Below are positions 32,001 through 43,494 of a stretch of 64,000 nt of DNA, piece by piece. Each line of letters begins with the position of its first letter. Within the stretch, counting starts at the first letter, position 1. The stretch comes from Limnoperna fortunei (Eukaryota; Mollusca; Bivalvia; Mytilida; Modiolidae), in NCBI GenBank assembly GCA_944474755.1, contig OX104113.1, forward strand, positions 65,120,074 to 65,184,073. Reading direction: 5' to 3'. The position numbers were made by a program, and so were the translations under genes. The notes under the pieces are model-generated. The model had not been told where the DNA came from and ran no database searches. It saw only the letters and a program-made list of their open reading frames with translations.

Positions 32001-35000
32001 TCGGACCTAAATATGTGGTACCCTTGTCCATAGAATGTATGCCGAAAACGAAGCTATATAAGAATAGATCAAGTTTTTTTTTAATAACCAAGAGGTGTCC
32101 CACCTCAGTATATTAACAATACCTTCTCTAGTTTTATATCTGTTGGAGAAATGCATTAGTTTTGTTCTAATTAGGGGACGTCGTACCTAACTCGGACCTA
32201 AATATGTGGTACCCTTGTCCATAGAATGTATGCCGAAAACGATGTTATATAAGAATAGATCAAGTTTTTTTAATAACCAAAAGGTGTCCCATCTTAGTAT
32301 TTTAACAACACCTTCTCTACTGTAATATTTGTTGGACAGCTTCATTAGTTTCGTCCTAATTAGGGGACGTCGTATAACTCGGACCTAAATATATGGTACC
32401 CTTGTCCATAGAATGTATGCCGAAAACGAAGTTATATAAGAATAGATCAAGTTTTTTTAAATAACCAAGTGGTGTCCCACTTCAGTATTTTAACAACACC
32501 TTCTCTACTGTAATATTTGTTGGACAGCTTCATTAGTTTCGTCCTAATTAGGGGACGTCGTATAACTCGGACCTAAATATATGGTACCCTTGTCCATAGA
32601 ATGTATGCCGAAAACGAAGTGATATAAGAATATATCATTTTTATTTTAAATAACCAAGAAGTGTCCCACCTCAATATTTTAACAACATCTTCTCTAGTTT
32701 AATATCTTTTGCAGAAATGCATTAGTTTTGTCCTAATTAGGGGACGTCGTACCTAACTCGGACCTAAATATCTGGTAACCTTGTCCATAGAATGTATGCC
32801 GAAAACGAAGTTATATAAGAATAGATCAAGTTTTTTTAAATAACCAAGAGGTGTCCCACCTCAGTATTTTAACAATATCTTCTCTAGTGTAATATCTGTT
32901 GGAAAAATGCATTAGTTTTGTTCTAATTAGGGGACGTCGTACCTAACTCGGACCTAAATATGTGGTACCCTTGTCCATAGAATATATGCCGAAAACGAAG
33001 TTATATAAGAATAGATCAAGTTTTTTTTAAGAACCAAGAGGTGTCCCACCTCAGTATATTAACAATACCTTCTCTAGTTTTATATCTGTTGGAGAAATGC
33101 ATTAGTTTTGTTCTAATTAGGGGACGTCGTACCTAACTCGGACCTAAATATGTGGTACCCTTGTCCATATAATGCATGCCGAAAACGAAGTTATATAAGA
33201 GTAGATCAAGTTTTTTTTAAATAACCAAGAGGTGTCCCACCTCAGTATTTTAACAAAACCTTCCCTAGTGTAATATCTGTTGGAGAGCTTCCTTAGTTTT
33301 GTCCTAATTAGGGGACGTCGTACCTAACTCGGACCTAAATATGTGGTACCCTTGTCCATATAATGCATGCCGAAAACGAAGTTATATAAGAATAGATCAA
33401 GTTTTTTTATTAACCAACAGGTGTCCCACCTCAGTATTTTAACAACACCTTCTCTACTGTCATATTTGTTGGACAGCTTCATTAGTTTCGTCCTAATTAG
33501 GGGACGTCGTACCTAACTCGGACCTAAATATGTGGTACCCTTGTCCATAGAATGTATGCCGAAAACGAAGTTATATAAGAATAGATCAAGTTTTTTTTTA
33601 ATAACCAAAAGGTGTCCCACCTCAGTATTTTAACACCTTTTCTAGTTCAATATCTGTTGCAGAAGTGCATTAGTTTTGTCCTAATTAGGGGACGTCGTAC
33701 CAAACTTGGACCTAAATATAAGGTACCCTTGTCCATAGAACGTATCCCGAAAACGAAGTGATATAAGAATATATCTTTTTTTTTATTTAAATAACCAAGA
33801 GGTGTCCCACCTCAATATTTTAACAACATCTTCTCTAGTTTAATATCTTTGACAGAAATGCATTAGTTTTGTCCTAATTAGGGGACGTCGTACCTAACTC
33901 GGACCTAAATATGTGGTACCCTTCTCCATAGAATGTATGCCGAAAACGAAGTTATATAAGAATAGATCAAGTTTTTTTAATAGCCAAAAGGTGTCCCACC
34001 TTAGTATTTTAACAACACCTTCTCTAGTGTAATACTTGTTAGAGAAATTCATTAGTTTTGTCCTAATTAGGGGACGTCGTACCTAACTCGGACCTAAATA
34101 TGTGGTACCCTTATCCATATAATGCATGCCGAAAACGAAGTTATATAAGAGTAGATCAAGTTTTTTTTTAAATAACCAAGAGGTGTCCCACTTCAGTATT
34201 TTAACAATATCTTCTCTAGTGTAATATCTGTTGGAGAAATGCATTAGTTTTGTTCTAATTAGCGGACGTCGGACCTAAATATGTGGTACCCTTGTCCATA
34301 GAATGTATGCCGAAAACGAAGCTATATAAGAATAGATCAAGTTTTTTTTAATGACCAAGAGGTGTCCCACCTCAGTATATTAACAATACCTTCTCTAGTT
34401 TTATATCTGTTGGAGAAATGCATTAGTTTTGTTCTAATTAGGGGACGTCGTACCTAACTCGGACCTAAATATGTGGTACCCTTGTCCATAGAATGTATGC
34501 CGAAAACGATGTTATATAAGAATAGATCAAGTTTTTTTAATAACCAAAAGGTGTCCCATCTTAGTATTTTAACAACACCTTCTCTACTGTAATATTTGTT
34601 GGACAGCTTCATTAGTTTCGTCCTAATTAGGGGACGTCGTATAACTCGGACCTAAATATATGGTACCCTTGTCCATAGAATGTATGCCGAAAACGAAGTT
34701 ATATAAGAATAGATCAAGTTTTTTTAAATAACCAAGTGGTGTCCCACTTCAGTATTTTAACAAAACCTTCTCTAGTGTAATATCTGTTGGAGAGCTTCCT
34801 TAGTTTCGTCCTAATTAGGGGACGTCGTACCTAACTCGGACCTAAATATATGGTACCCTTGTCCATAGAACGTATGCCGAAAACGAAGTGATATAAGAAT
34901 ATATCATTTTTATTTTAAATAACCAAGAAGTGTCCCACCTCAATATTTTAACAACATCTTCTCTAGTTTAATATCTTTTGCAGAAATGCATTAGTTTTGT

Positions 35001-38000
35001 CCTAATTAGGGGACGTCGTACCTAACTCGGACCTAAATATGTGGTAACCTTGTCCATAGAATGTATGCCGAAAACGAAGTTATATAAGAATAGATCAAGT
35101 TTTTTTAAATAACCAAGAGGTGTCCCACCTCAGTATTTTAACAATATCTTCTCTAGTGTAATATCTGTTGGAGAAATGCATTAGTTTTGTTCTAATTAGG
35201 GGACGTCGTACCTAACTCGGACCTAAATATGTGGTACCCTTGTCCATAGAATGTATGCCGAAAACGAAGTTATATAAGAATAGATCAAGTTTGTTTTAAG
35301 AACCAAGAGGTGTCCCACCTCAGTATATTAACAATACCTTCTCTAGTTTTATATCTGTTGGAGAAATGCATTAGTTTTGTTCTAATTAGGGGACGTCGTA
35401 CCTAACTCGGACCTAAATATGTGGTACCCTTGTCCATATAATGCATGCCGAAAACGAAGTTATATAAGAGTAGATCAAGTTTTTTTTAAATAACCAAGAG
35501 GTGTCCCACCTCAGTATTTTAACAAAACCTTCCCTAGTGTAATATCTGTTGGAGAGCTTCCTTAGTTTTGTCCTAATTAGGGGACGTCGTACCTAACTCG
35601 GACCTAAATATGTGGTACCCTTGTCCATATAATGCATGCCGAAAACGAAGTTATATAAGAATAGATCAAGTTTTTTTATTAACCAACAGGTGTCCCACCT
35701 CAGTATTTTAACAACACCTTCTCTACTGTCATATTTGTTGGACAGCTTCATTAGTTTCGTCCTAATTAGGGGACGTCGTACCTAACTCGGACCTAAATAT
35801 GTGGTACCCTTGTCCATAGAATGTATGCCGAAAACGAAGTTATATAAGAATAGATCAAGTTTTTTTTAATAACCAAAAGGTGTCCCACCTCAGTATTTTA
35901 GCAACACCTTCTCTAGTTCAATATCTGTTGCAGAAGTGCATTAGTTTTGTCCTAATTAGGGGACGTCGTACCAAACTTGGACCTAAATATAAGGTACCCT
36001 TGTCCATAAAACGTATCCCGAAAACGAAGTGATATAAGAATATATCTTTTTTTTTATTTAAATAACCAAGAGGTGTCCCACCTCAATATTTTAACAACAT
36101 CTTCTCTAGTTTAATATCTTTGACAGAAATGCATTAGTTTTGTCCTAATTAGGGGACGTCGTACCTAACTCGGACCTAAATATGTGGTACCCTTCTCCAT
36201 AGAATGTATGCCGAAAACGAAGTTATATAAGAATAGATCAAGTTTTTTTAATAGCCAAAAGGTGTCCCACCTTAGTATTTTAACAACACCTTCTCTAGTG
36301 TAATACTTGTTAGAGAAATGCATTAGTTTTGTCCTAATTAGGGGACGTCGTACCTAACTCGGACCTAAATATGTGGTACCATTATCCATATAATGCATGC
36401 CGAAAACGAAGTTATATAAGAGTAGATCAAGTTTTTTTAAATAACCAAGAGGTGTCCCACCTCAGTATTTTAACAATATCTTCTCTAGTGTAATATCTGT
36501 TGGAGAAATGCATTAGTTTTGTTCTAATTAGGGGACGTCGTACCTAACTCGGACCTAAATATGTGGACCCTTGTCCATATAATGCATGCCGAAAACGAAG
36601 TTATATAAGAGTAGATCAAGTTTTTTTTAAATAACCAAGAGGGGTCCCACCTTAGTATTTCAACAACACCTTCTCTAGTGTAATACTTGTTAGAGAAATT
36701 CATTAGTTTTGTTCTAATTAGGGGACGTCGTACCTAACTCGGACCTAAATATGTGGTACCCTTCTCCATAGAATGTATGCCGAAAACGAAGTTATATAAG
36801 AATAGATCAAGTTTTTTTAAATAACCAAGAGGTGTCCCACCTCAGTACTTTAACAACATCTTCTATAGTGTAATATCTGTTGGAGAAATGCGTTAGTTTT
36901 GTCCTAATTAGGGGACGTCGTACCTAACTCGGACCTAAATATATGGTACCCTTGTCCATAGAATGTATGCCGAAAACGAAGTTATATAAGAATAGATGGT
37001 GCTTTTTTTTAATAACCATGAGGTGTCCCACCTCAGTATTTTAACAACACCTTCTCTACTGTAATATTTGTTAGAACAATTTATTATTTTTGTCCTAATT
37101 AGGGGACGTCGTACATAACTCGGACCTAAATATATAGTACCCTTGTCCATAGAAAGTATGCCGTAAAACGAAGTGATATAAGAATAGATCAAGTTTTTTT
37201 AATAACCAAGAGGTGTCCCACCTCAATATTTTAACAACATCTTTTATAGTGTAATATCTGTTGGAGAAATGCGTTAGTTTTGTCCTAATTAGGGGACGTC
37301 GTACCTAACTCGGACCTAAATATATAGTACCCTTGTCCATAGAAAGTATGCCGTAAAACGAAGTGATATAAGAATAGATCGTTTTTTTTAAAATAACCAA
37401 GAGGTGTCCCACCTCAATAATTTAACAACATCTTCTATAGTGTAATATCTGTTGGAGAAATGCGTTAGTTTTGTCCTAATTAGGGGACGTCGTACATAAC
37501 TCGGACCTAAAATAATGTGGTACCCTTATCCATAGAATGTATGCCAAAAACGAAGTGATATAAGAATAGATCAAGTTTTTTTTAAATAACCAAGAGGTGT
37601 CCCACCTCAGTATTTTAACAACACCTTTTCTAGTGTAATATTTGTTGGAAAATTTTATTACTCTTCTCCTAATTACAGAACGTCGTACCTAACTCGGACC
37701 TAAATGTAAGCTACCCTAGTACATAGCATTTATGCCGAAAACGAAGTGATATAAGAATAGATCAAGTTTTTTAATAACCAAGAGGTGTCCCACCTCAATA
37801 TTTTAACAACACCTTCTCTATTGTAATACTTGTTGGAGACATGCATTAGTTTTGTTCTAATTAGGGGACGTCGTACCTAATTCGGACCTAAATATATGAT
37901 ACCCTTGTCCATAGAATGTATGCCGAAAACGAAGTTATTTAAAAATAGATCAAGTCTTTTTTAAATAACCAAGTGGTGTCCCACTTCAGTATTTTAACAA

Positions 38001-38066
38001 CACCTTCTCTAGTGTAATACTTGTTAGAGAAATTCATTAGTTTTGTCCTAATTAGGGGACGTCGTA
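26018..38066 (+). repeat. Left satellite arm, ~189-bp monomer
   Basis: The monomer reads GGGGACGTCGTACCTAACTC, GGACCTAAATATGTGGTACC, CATAGAATGTATGCCGAAAA, CGAAGTTATATAAGAATAGA, then an A/T run, GAGGTGTCCCACCTCAG, and CTTCTCTAGTGTAATATCTG, to TTTTGTCCTAATTA. Starts of GGGGACGTC at 27,259, 27,448, 27,647, 27,826 and 28,017 give steps of 179-199 bases. Higher-order order is clear: a variant CCAAACTTGG recurs at 29,356, 31,434, 33,700 and 35,971 (steps 2,078, 2,266, 2,271). The outer end is degenerate (single matches near 26,030 and 26,215) and is broken by a foldback insertion. The inner end is abrupt at GTCGTA/TTTTTG. By length it holds about sixty monomers. Scattered open frames are by-products. 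Confidence 0.95.
26395..26935. mobile_element. Insertion with foldback hairpin in the outer edge of the left arm
   Basis: Non-satellite sequence separates the degenerate satellite at 26,215-26,400 from the regular array starting at 26,940. Its right part (26,770-26,919) is an imperfect inverted repeat: AACACCGGTGG, then GCAAGACGGGAAAATCTCAG and TTTGGTCTCCAAC, pair with GTTGGAGACC, then CTGAGATTTTCCCGTCTTGC and ATCGGTGTT. A second small hairpin, GGTTGAGATA with TATCTCAACC, lies near 26,430. No protein is encoded. Confidence 0.7.
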
Positions 38067-38980
38067 TTTTTGTGACGTCAGGGTTTCACCAGAATACTCG
38101 TAGAAACTTTGAAGTCAGAAATCGACTAAAAGAGTTTTCTTTAGTCTAAAATGTATTTTATTGTTGCAGGAAAAATGCGTACATTGTCAGAAAACATGTT
38201 TCATTTTTTTTCTTTTCTTTTGAATCATAGAACTTTACTGTTATTTTTTCAGTGGTGGTTGGGTAGGGCTCCGAGATGTTGATCCGAGTTCTTCTCGAAT
38301 TTTTACGTTATATTAAAACCAGTTGACAGGATGATCTAAGGACGTCTTAGGAATTACATAAAATGTTTTTAGAAATATTTCTTAGGATAGTCCTATCAAT
38401 GATTTTCTAAGGACCACCCTAAAACGATCTTAATATTAAAAAAAAAATTAAATTGATTATTGGCGAAGAAAGAATTTAAAATTTAAATGGTTTTCATCAT
38501 TTTTAAGGGTTTTATAATTACGACGGAGTAAAAGTATTATTTATTTCTTTTATTTCAAATGAAAAAATGTCTTTACTAGAAAAATGTTAGGCTCTTGCAA
38601 CCCCACATACAAGTTTGATTTTAACAACTATAATATTTTAAGTTAAAAAATCCTAATTCTTTTGAAGTGGAACAGTACGGTTTTTTGTAAAGTAGGTTGT
38701 AAGCATGTAACATTTTTTTCCAATAAGTTAATTTCATTCATACCCTTTAATAAACAATGTTTGGGGTTTTGCGTCTATATATAAACACTGAAGTAGTAAC
38801 GCACATGACAAGCAGAACCAATTTAATAAAAATAATTTAATAAATAAATAAATAAACCAGTTGTCGAAAACACCTTACCAGACTATACCGTTTTGGTAGT
38901 GAATATAGATATCTTTTAAACGTTTTTAAAGGTGTTATCTATGGAAGCCTGTACGTGCCACGGAAAAAAATAATTTATAA
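38067..38980. other. Gene-free left flank of the cassette
   Basis: Satellite homology stops at 38,066. Unique AT-rich sequence follows, including a short (AAAT)n run near 38,840. No exon or element is supported. Confidence 0.45.
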
Positions 38981-38984
38981 ATTG

Positions 38985-39357
38985 TCCGCACGAGTTACAT
39001 ACTTGAGCGCACGAGTTTCAAACTTGAGCGCATTAGTTTCAAATCTTGTGCGCACGAGTTACTAACTTGCGCGCACGAGTTACTAACTTGCGCGCACGAA
39101 TTTCAAATATTGTGCGCACGAGTTTCCATCTTGTGCGCACGAGTTTCTAACTTGTGCGCACGAGTTACTAACTTGAGCGCACGAGTTACTAACTTGAGCG
39201 CACGAGTTTCTAACTTGTGCGCACGAGCTACTAACTTGAGCGCACAAGTTTCAAATCTTGAGCGCACGAGTTTCAAATCTTGTGCACACGAGTTTCAAAT
39301 CTTGAGCGCACGAGTTTTAAATCTTGTGCACACGAGTTACTAACCTGTGCGCACGAT
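38985..39357 (+). repeat. GCGCACGAGTT minisatellite, about 17 units of roughly 20-22 bases
   Basis: Units follow TTGTGCGCACGAGTTACTAAC or TTGAGCGCACGAGTTTCAAAT. They alternate between GTGCGC and GAGCGC and between an ACTAAC and a TCAAAT ending, with steps of about 20-22 bases. The block lies about 530 bases upstream of the acidic ORF. The CG-rich core stands out from the AT-rich surroundings. The open frame through it is a by-product. Confidence 0.9.
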
Positions 39358-39394
39358 AGTTTAATTGCTATGATTCCGTAAAAGGTCTTATGCA

Positions 39395-39500
39395 ATCAGT
39401 ATTGTCCGTCGTCGTCCGTTAATAATTTCCAAAAATATTCTACTCTGAAACCACTGAACCAATTTGACTGAAACTTGGTAAGAATGATATTTGACAATAA
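39395..39500 (+). repeat. Fragment of a dispersed molluscan repeat
   Basis: GTCCGTCGTCGTCCGTTAAT, followed by TCTGAAACCACTGAACCAAT and TGACTGAAACTTGGTA, resembles a very common bivalve interspersed sequence. I recognise it from memory. There is only one copy in this window. Confidence 0.4.
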
Positions 39501-39890
39501 TACTCGTCTACTCGTGTTATGTGTATGAAATTAAACTGTCGCACTATAGTACTCCAACAATGTTTGGACAAGTTCAATATTGACAGAAAACACAAACTAA
39601 TTTATAGTTAATTAGATATTATCGTAGGCAACTTGGAACGATTTCTCTTATACCCAATATACTGTGGATGTACGGCAAAGAACATACATTTATGTTATTT
39701 TTGTATTATGCATTGTCCCGTAGAATATCGGTTCACATAAACGGACATAAATATGACGGTATGCAATTCTATGCAATGACAATGGTAGTTCATAACTATT
39801 TAGCAACGTAAGAAGCCATATTTCAACTTCTTATAAATTGAATATGTCCTATTCACGAAATAAAAACAAGAAATAAAGCAAAATTGTTTT

Positions 39891-40635
39891 TTGTTCAGAA
39901 AATACGATGAAAGAAATATGAAGAAACGAATTATTGATCCTAAATCTGTTGAGCAAGTAATATCACAACTGGATATCACGAACATTGACTTTAAATACAG
40001 ACAGGGAACTTCTACTCTAGGGAGGATATGTGCAGGCCTAAAAATAAGGAATAATTTGAATAACCGATTAAGGATAAAATCCATTTTAAAAAGAAATTTT
40101 TCGGGAAAATTCACGTCGAGGTCACCATTGGCTTCAAGGAAGTACAATTCGAACGAATTTATAAAAGAGTCTTTAAAGATCCGGAAAAATAAAGTAGTAT
40201 TAAAGGGAAATAAGAGTCGACCTACCAAAGAATGTTGCTCGAAAAACTGTAAATACAAATATCGCAATGACAACAAAAATACCGATTATGAAGACGAAAA
40301 TATTATATACGACGACGACGACGATTATGATGATGATGATGATAATGATGACGACGGCGACGACGACGCCAATGAAGAGAATGTCGCAGAAAAGGAGAAT
40401 GATGAAGGGACGAAGCAGGAGGACGACAACAACGACGATGATAATGAGAAGGCACAAAAAGACGACGATGGCGACGACGATGTTGACGATGATGATGATG
40501 ATGGTGATGATGATGATGATGATGATGAGGAGGAGGAGGAGGAGGAGATGATAGAGGACGATGACAGCGACAAAGAGGACCATGATAGGGTAGCGGATGA
40601 AGTGATGATGGAATCGCGTGAGGAATACGGGCCGA

Positions 40636-40708
<73 letters not shown>

Positions 40709-40813
40709 GGAAGAGGAGGAGGATGAGATGATAGAGGACGATGACAGCGACAATAAGGACCATGATAGTGTTGCAAATGAAGTGATGGTGGAATCGCATG
40801 AGGAGACCGAGGC

Positions 40814-40861
<48 letters not shown>

Positions 40862-40985
40862 GGAGGAGGAGGAGGAGGAGGAGGAGGAGGAGGAGGAGGA
40901 GGAGGAGGAGGAGGAGGAACAGGAGGAGGAGGAACACAATGCGAAGAACAAGTGCTACAACAGCAACGACGACGACGACGACGGC

Positions 40986-41052
<67 letters not shown>

Positions 41053-41639
41053 TAAGTACTAGTATTCACCCAACGTCCTCTGTAAGATCGTCGTCTTCTG
41101 ACATTGAAACATGTCGTTTTGATATAACGCAGAACAAAATTAAAACTGATTGGAGTCATTCCGATACCTCTTCTAGTCTTGAAGAATGTCCTTTTAAGCT
41201 GAGTACTCCACATAGTGAAGAAACTGACAACATGAAAGTAGACGGAAATATGTCAGACCTAGGTAAAGAATCGGACGTCAAGGCTGATATTGAATTTGAA
41301 GAAGGTGGTAATAACTCTGCGCTTGAAGATAACGCCAACGGTTTTAAAACCTACCATGACAGTAAAGTAAAGTTTAAACTTTACCTGTCACCCGAGGAAT
41401 TTTTATTGATATCTCCAAATGAAAATGAAACCCAACGCAAATTTAAAAAAGGATGGACAGAAATACTGTCTCAAAAGTTCAAAGAACTCAACCCAGTCTG
41501 CGTGCTGAGATTTACTAGAAACTGTATAATTAAGAAAAACTCAAGGAAAAAAAGATGCAATTTTTTAACGGTAGAGCACAGTACACTTTCCCACAGTGTG
41601 CAATTTATAAATTTAAAATTAAAAAGGAACCGTCTTTAA
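39891..41639 (+). CDS. Long acidic Asp/Glu-rich ORF, probable N-terminal part of the transposase-like protein
   Basis: The open frame has 582 codons. The first ATG is at 39,918, and a TTTTTTGTTCAG acceptor-like site at 39,898 suggests it may instead begin as an exon. Residues 1-135 are basic with a Cys cluster (CCSKNCKYK). Residues about 136-387 are long runs of Asp (GAT) and Glu (GAG) with two short spacers that share MIEDDDSD and HDSVA-like words, which points to an internal duplication. At the end of the acidic block GTAAGTA (41,052) is a perfect donor-like sequence, so part could be spliced out. Residues about 493-560 (LSPEEFLLI, GWTEILSQKFKELNPVCVLR) match the N-terminal conserved part of the family continued downstream in other frames. 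The stop at 41,639 follows an apparent frameshift, so the ORF end is not the natural C-terminus. Confidence 0.55.
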
Positions 41640-43494
41640 ATAGAAACGTAAAAAATCGTAGTAAGAAGAGTTGGAAATATCAAACATCAAAATGTTACTA
41701 AGAAAAGAAAACTACAAGGAAATCAAAGAAAGAAAATGCAAGAAGAACTACTGAAAGAAGGGGTAAGCAACACGTTTTACACAGCCTTGAATGATATGCC
41801 ATATGATTCAATTAATTTCGGGAACAGAACAGACTGCCAATCAAAAACAGTGTTGCAAAAGGCTGTATCCGAGGCAAGGAAGAACTGCCAAATGCACGAA
41901 GATACTTTCAAAGAACAAGTTTTAATTAAAGATATTCTTGCAGACGAAGACGACGAAAACGCCAAAATTAAGGGATACATTCAGCAAATCTCATACGACC
42001 CCTTTCAAGTTGTATTGTTTAAAGAAACGAAATAAAAATTTTAGCTCAAAGATTGAAACGCGCTGACTGTATTCTTTTCTTGGACGCAACAGGAACAGTC
42101 GTAGAAAAGACCGGAAGTCCAAAAAGAAAAGTATTATATTATGCGTTAGTTATAAGAAGTTCTAGTCAGGGCGATCCACCAATTCCAGTCGCTGAATTTA
42201 TTACCTCCGACAACACGACTCCATCCATCACAATGTTTCTGCATAAAGTGAAATATGCCGTCGTTAAACACTTCTATGAACGCTCCGGTCCGACAAGGAT
42301 AGAAACTGATTTTAGCTGAGCCTTGATTCATTCTGCACTGCTGGTTTTTAATAGCGTAGATATAACAAAGTATTTGTGCAGGGCATGGAATATGGTAACA
42401 GGACAGTGCTCGCTAGATGTAATATGCCACTTCACTGTGTTGCATTTGTGTGCAAGCCATATGATAAAGGCGTTTAAGCGGCAAATTCAGGTGAAGCTAA
42501 ATAATGAAACAGTCACGGACTTTATTGTTCGGGTTTTTGCAGTGATGCAGAATGGACAAGACCTGAAGGAAATTACAGAAACATGGAATGCTTTATCTGT
42601 TGTAATGCTATCACGAAAAGTTAACTCAACAGTGCAGTTACATTTAGATCACCTTGGTAAGAAGATGAATAGCATCGCTGTAGAAAACTATGTAGACGAC
42701 TGCACAGAAACAATTGAATATGATGATGCGGTTGATTGTGCATCAGTGATAGCTAAGCAACCACTGAGACAATCCTCACCATTTTACCACCATTTTAAAA
42801 AGTCACATATATCAGAAAACACCACAGATACTACTGTAAGAGACAACATATACTACAATTTGGATATATATAAAATAATTCTTGAAAACTACATGTATCT
42901 ATATATATATATCACCACTTTGGACAGGTATATGTCTAGGAAATTTAAATAGATATGCCAAGGATACCACAAAAACTGAAACCAGCATGGAAATTGTCAC
43001 AAGAGACACAAACGCTCCCGTCGAAAATTGGTTCAAAATTGTAAGAAAGGACACTCTTCACAACAAATTACGCTTGCGCCCTGGCACATTTATCCGAACA
43101 CTCCATCCAAAATTAAAAGGAAGATTACGGGAGTTTGTTGCAAATCTGAATATGAACCAACATACACGGAAACGTTTCAGAGGTGATCCTGTACTATGCA
43201 AAGAGAAATGGAACAAAAAGTCAACAAAAAAGTCTGCAACTCCTAAGTATTTTAGCCCTCCAAAGGTCTTTCCGTTCGAACATATAAAAAGCAAACTAAA
43301 CCAAGAAAAAAAAGAATCAAATACGACATTTGGAAAAAAAATTGACATGGGACATAACTTGAACCATAAACATCCAAACAACAACACCATAACGAAAAGA
43401 CCCGGACTGACAAACAGTTTGAACAACTGTTGGCTGAATGCTGCCATTCAGATGGTTAGATCCATTCGTTCCTTACAAATGGAAATCATTCCAG
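41369..43494 (+). pseudogene. Mutator-like/NOF-type transposase-like protein, frame-broken
   Basis: Pieces in consecutive frames form one protein. After ELNPVCVLR (41,490) a shift near 41,550 gives FFNGRAQYTFPQCAIYKFKI (Cys-containing). A shift back near 41,650-41,690 gives KKRKLQGNQRKKM, then GYIQQISYDPFQVVLF. A shift near 42,025 gives CILFLDATGTVV (first Asp) and PTRIETDFS (second Asp), where TGA at 42,317-42,319 interrupts what looks like S-W-A-L. The protein continues ALIHSALLVFN and FTVLHLCASHMIKAF (Cys-x2-His). A slip in TATATA near 42,900 leads to ISPLWTGICLGNLNRYAK and NAPVENWFKIVRKD. The D, D, C-x2-H order fits Mutator-like transposases. Placement near Drosophila NOF is from memory. 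The frame then runs directly into the protease domain. Alternative: some lesions are assembly errors, since three sit in homopolymers or dinucleotides. Confidence 0.6.

Noticed and set aside
36935..37192. 85-codon frame identical to one at 63,343-63,600
   Set aside because: Both lie across two satellite monomers that happen to lack stops. The identity reflects the inverted array copy, not a gene.
39110..39343. 77-codon frame through the minisatellite
   Set aside because: The repeat simply lacks stops in that frame, with no start context or conservation.
40200..41213. Long frames rich in Ile, His, Ser, Met or Arg on other frames of the acidic block
   Set aside because: They are shadows of the GAT/GAG repeats. 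The Asp/Glu frame is the only one that continues into family-like sequence.
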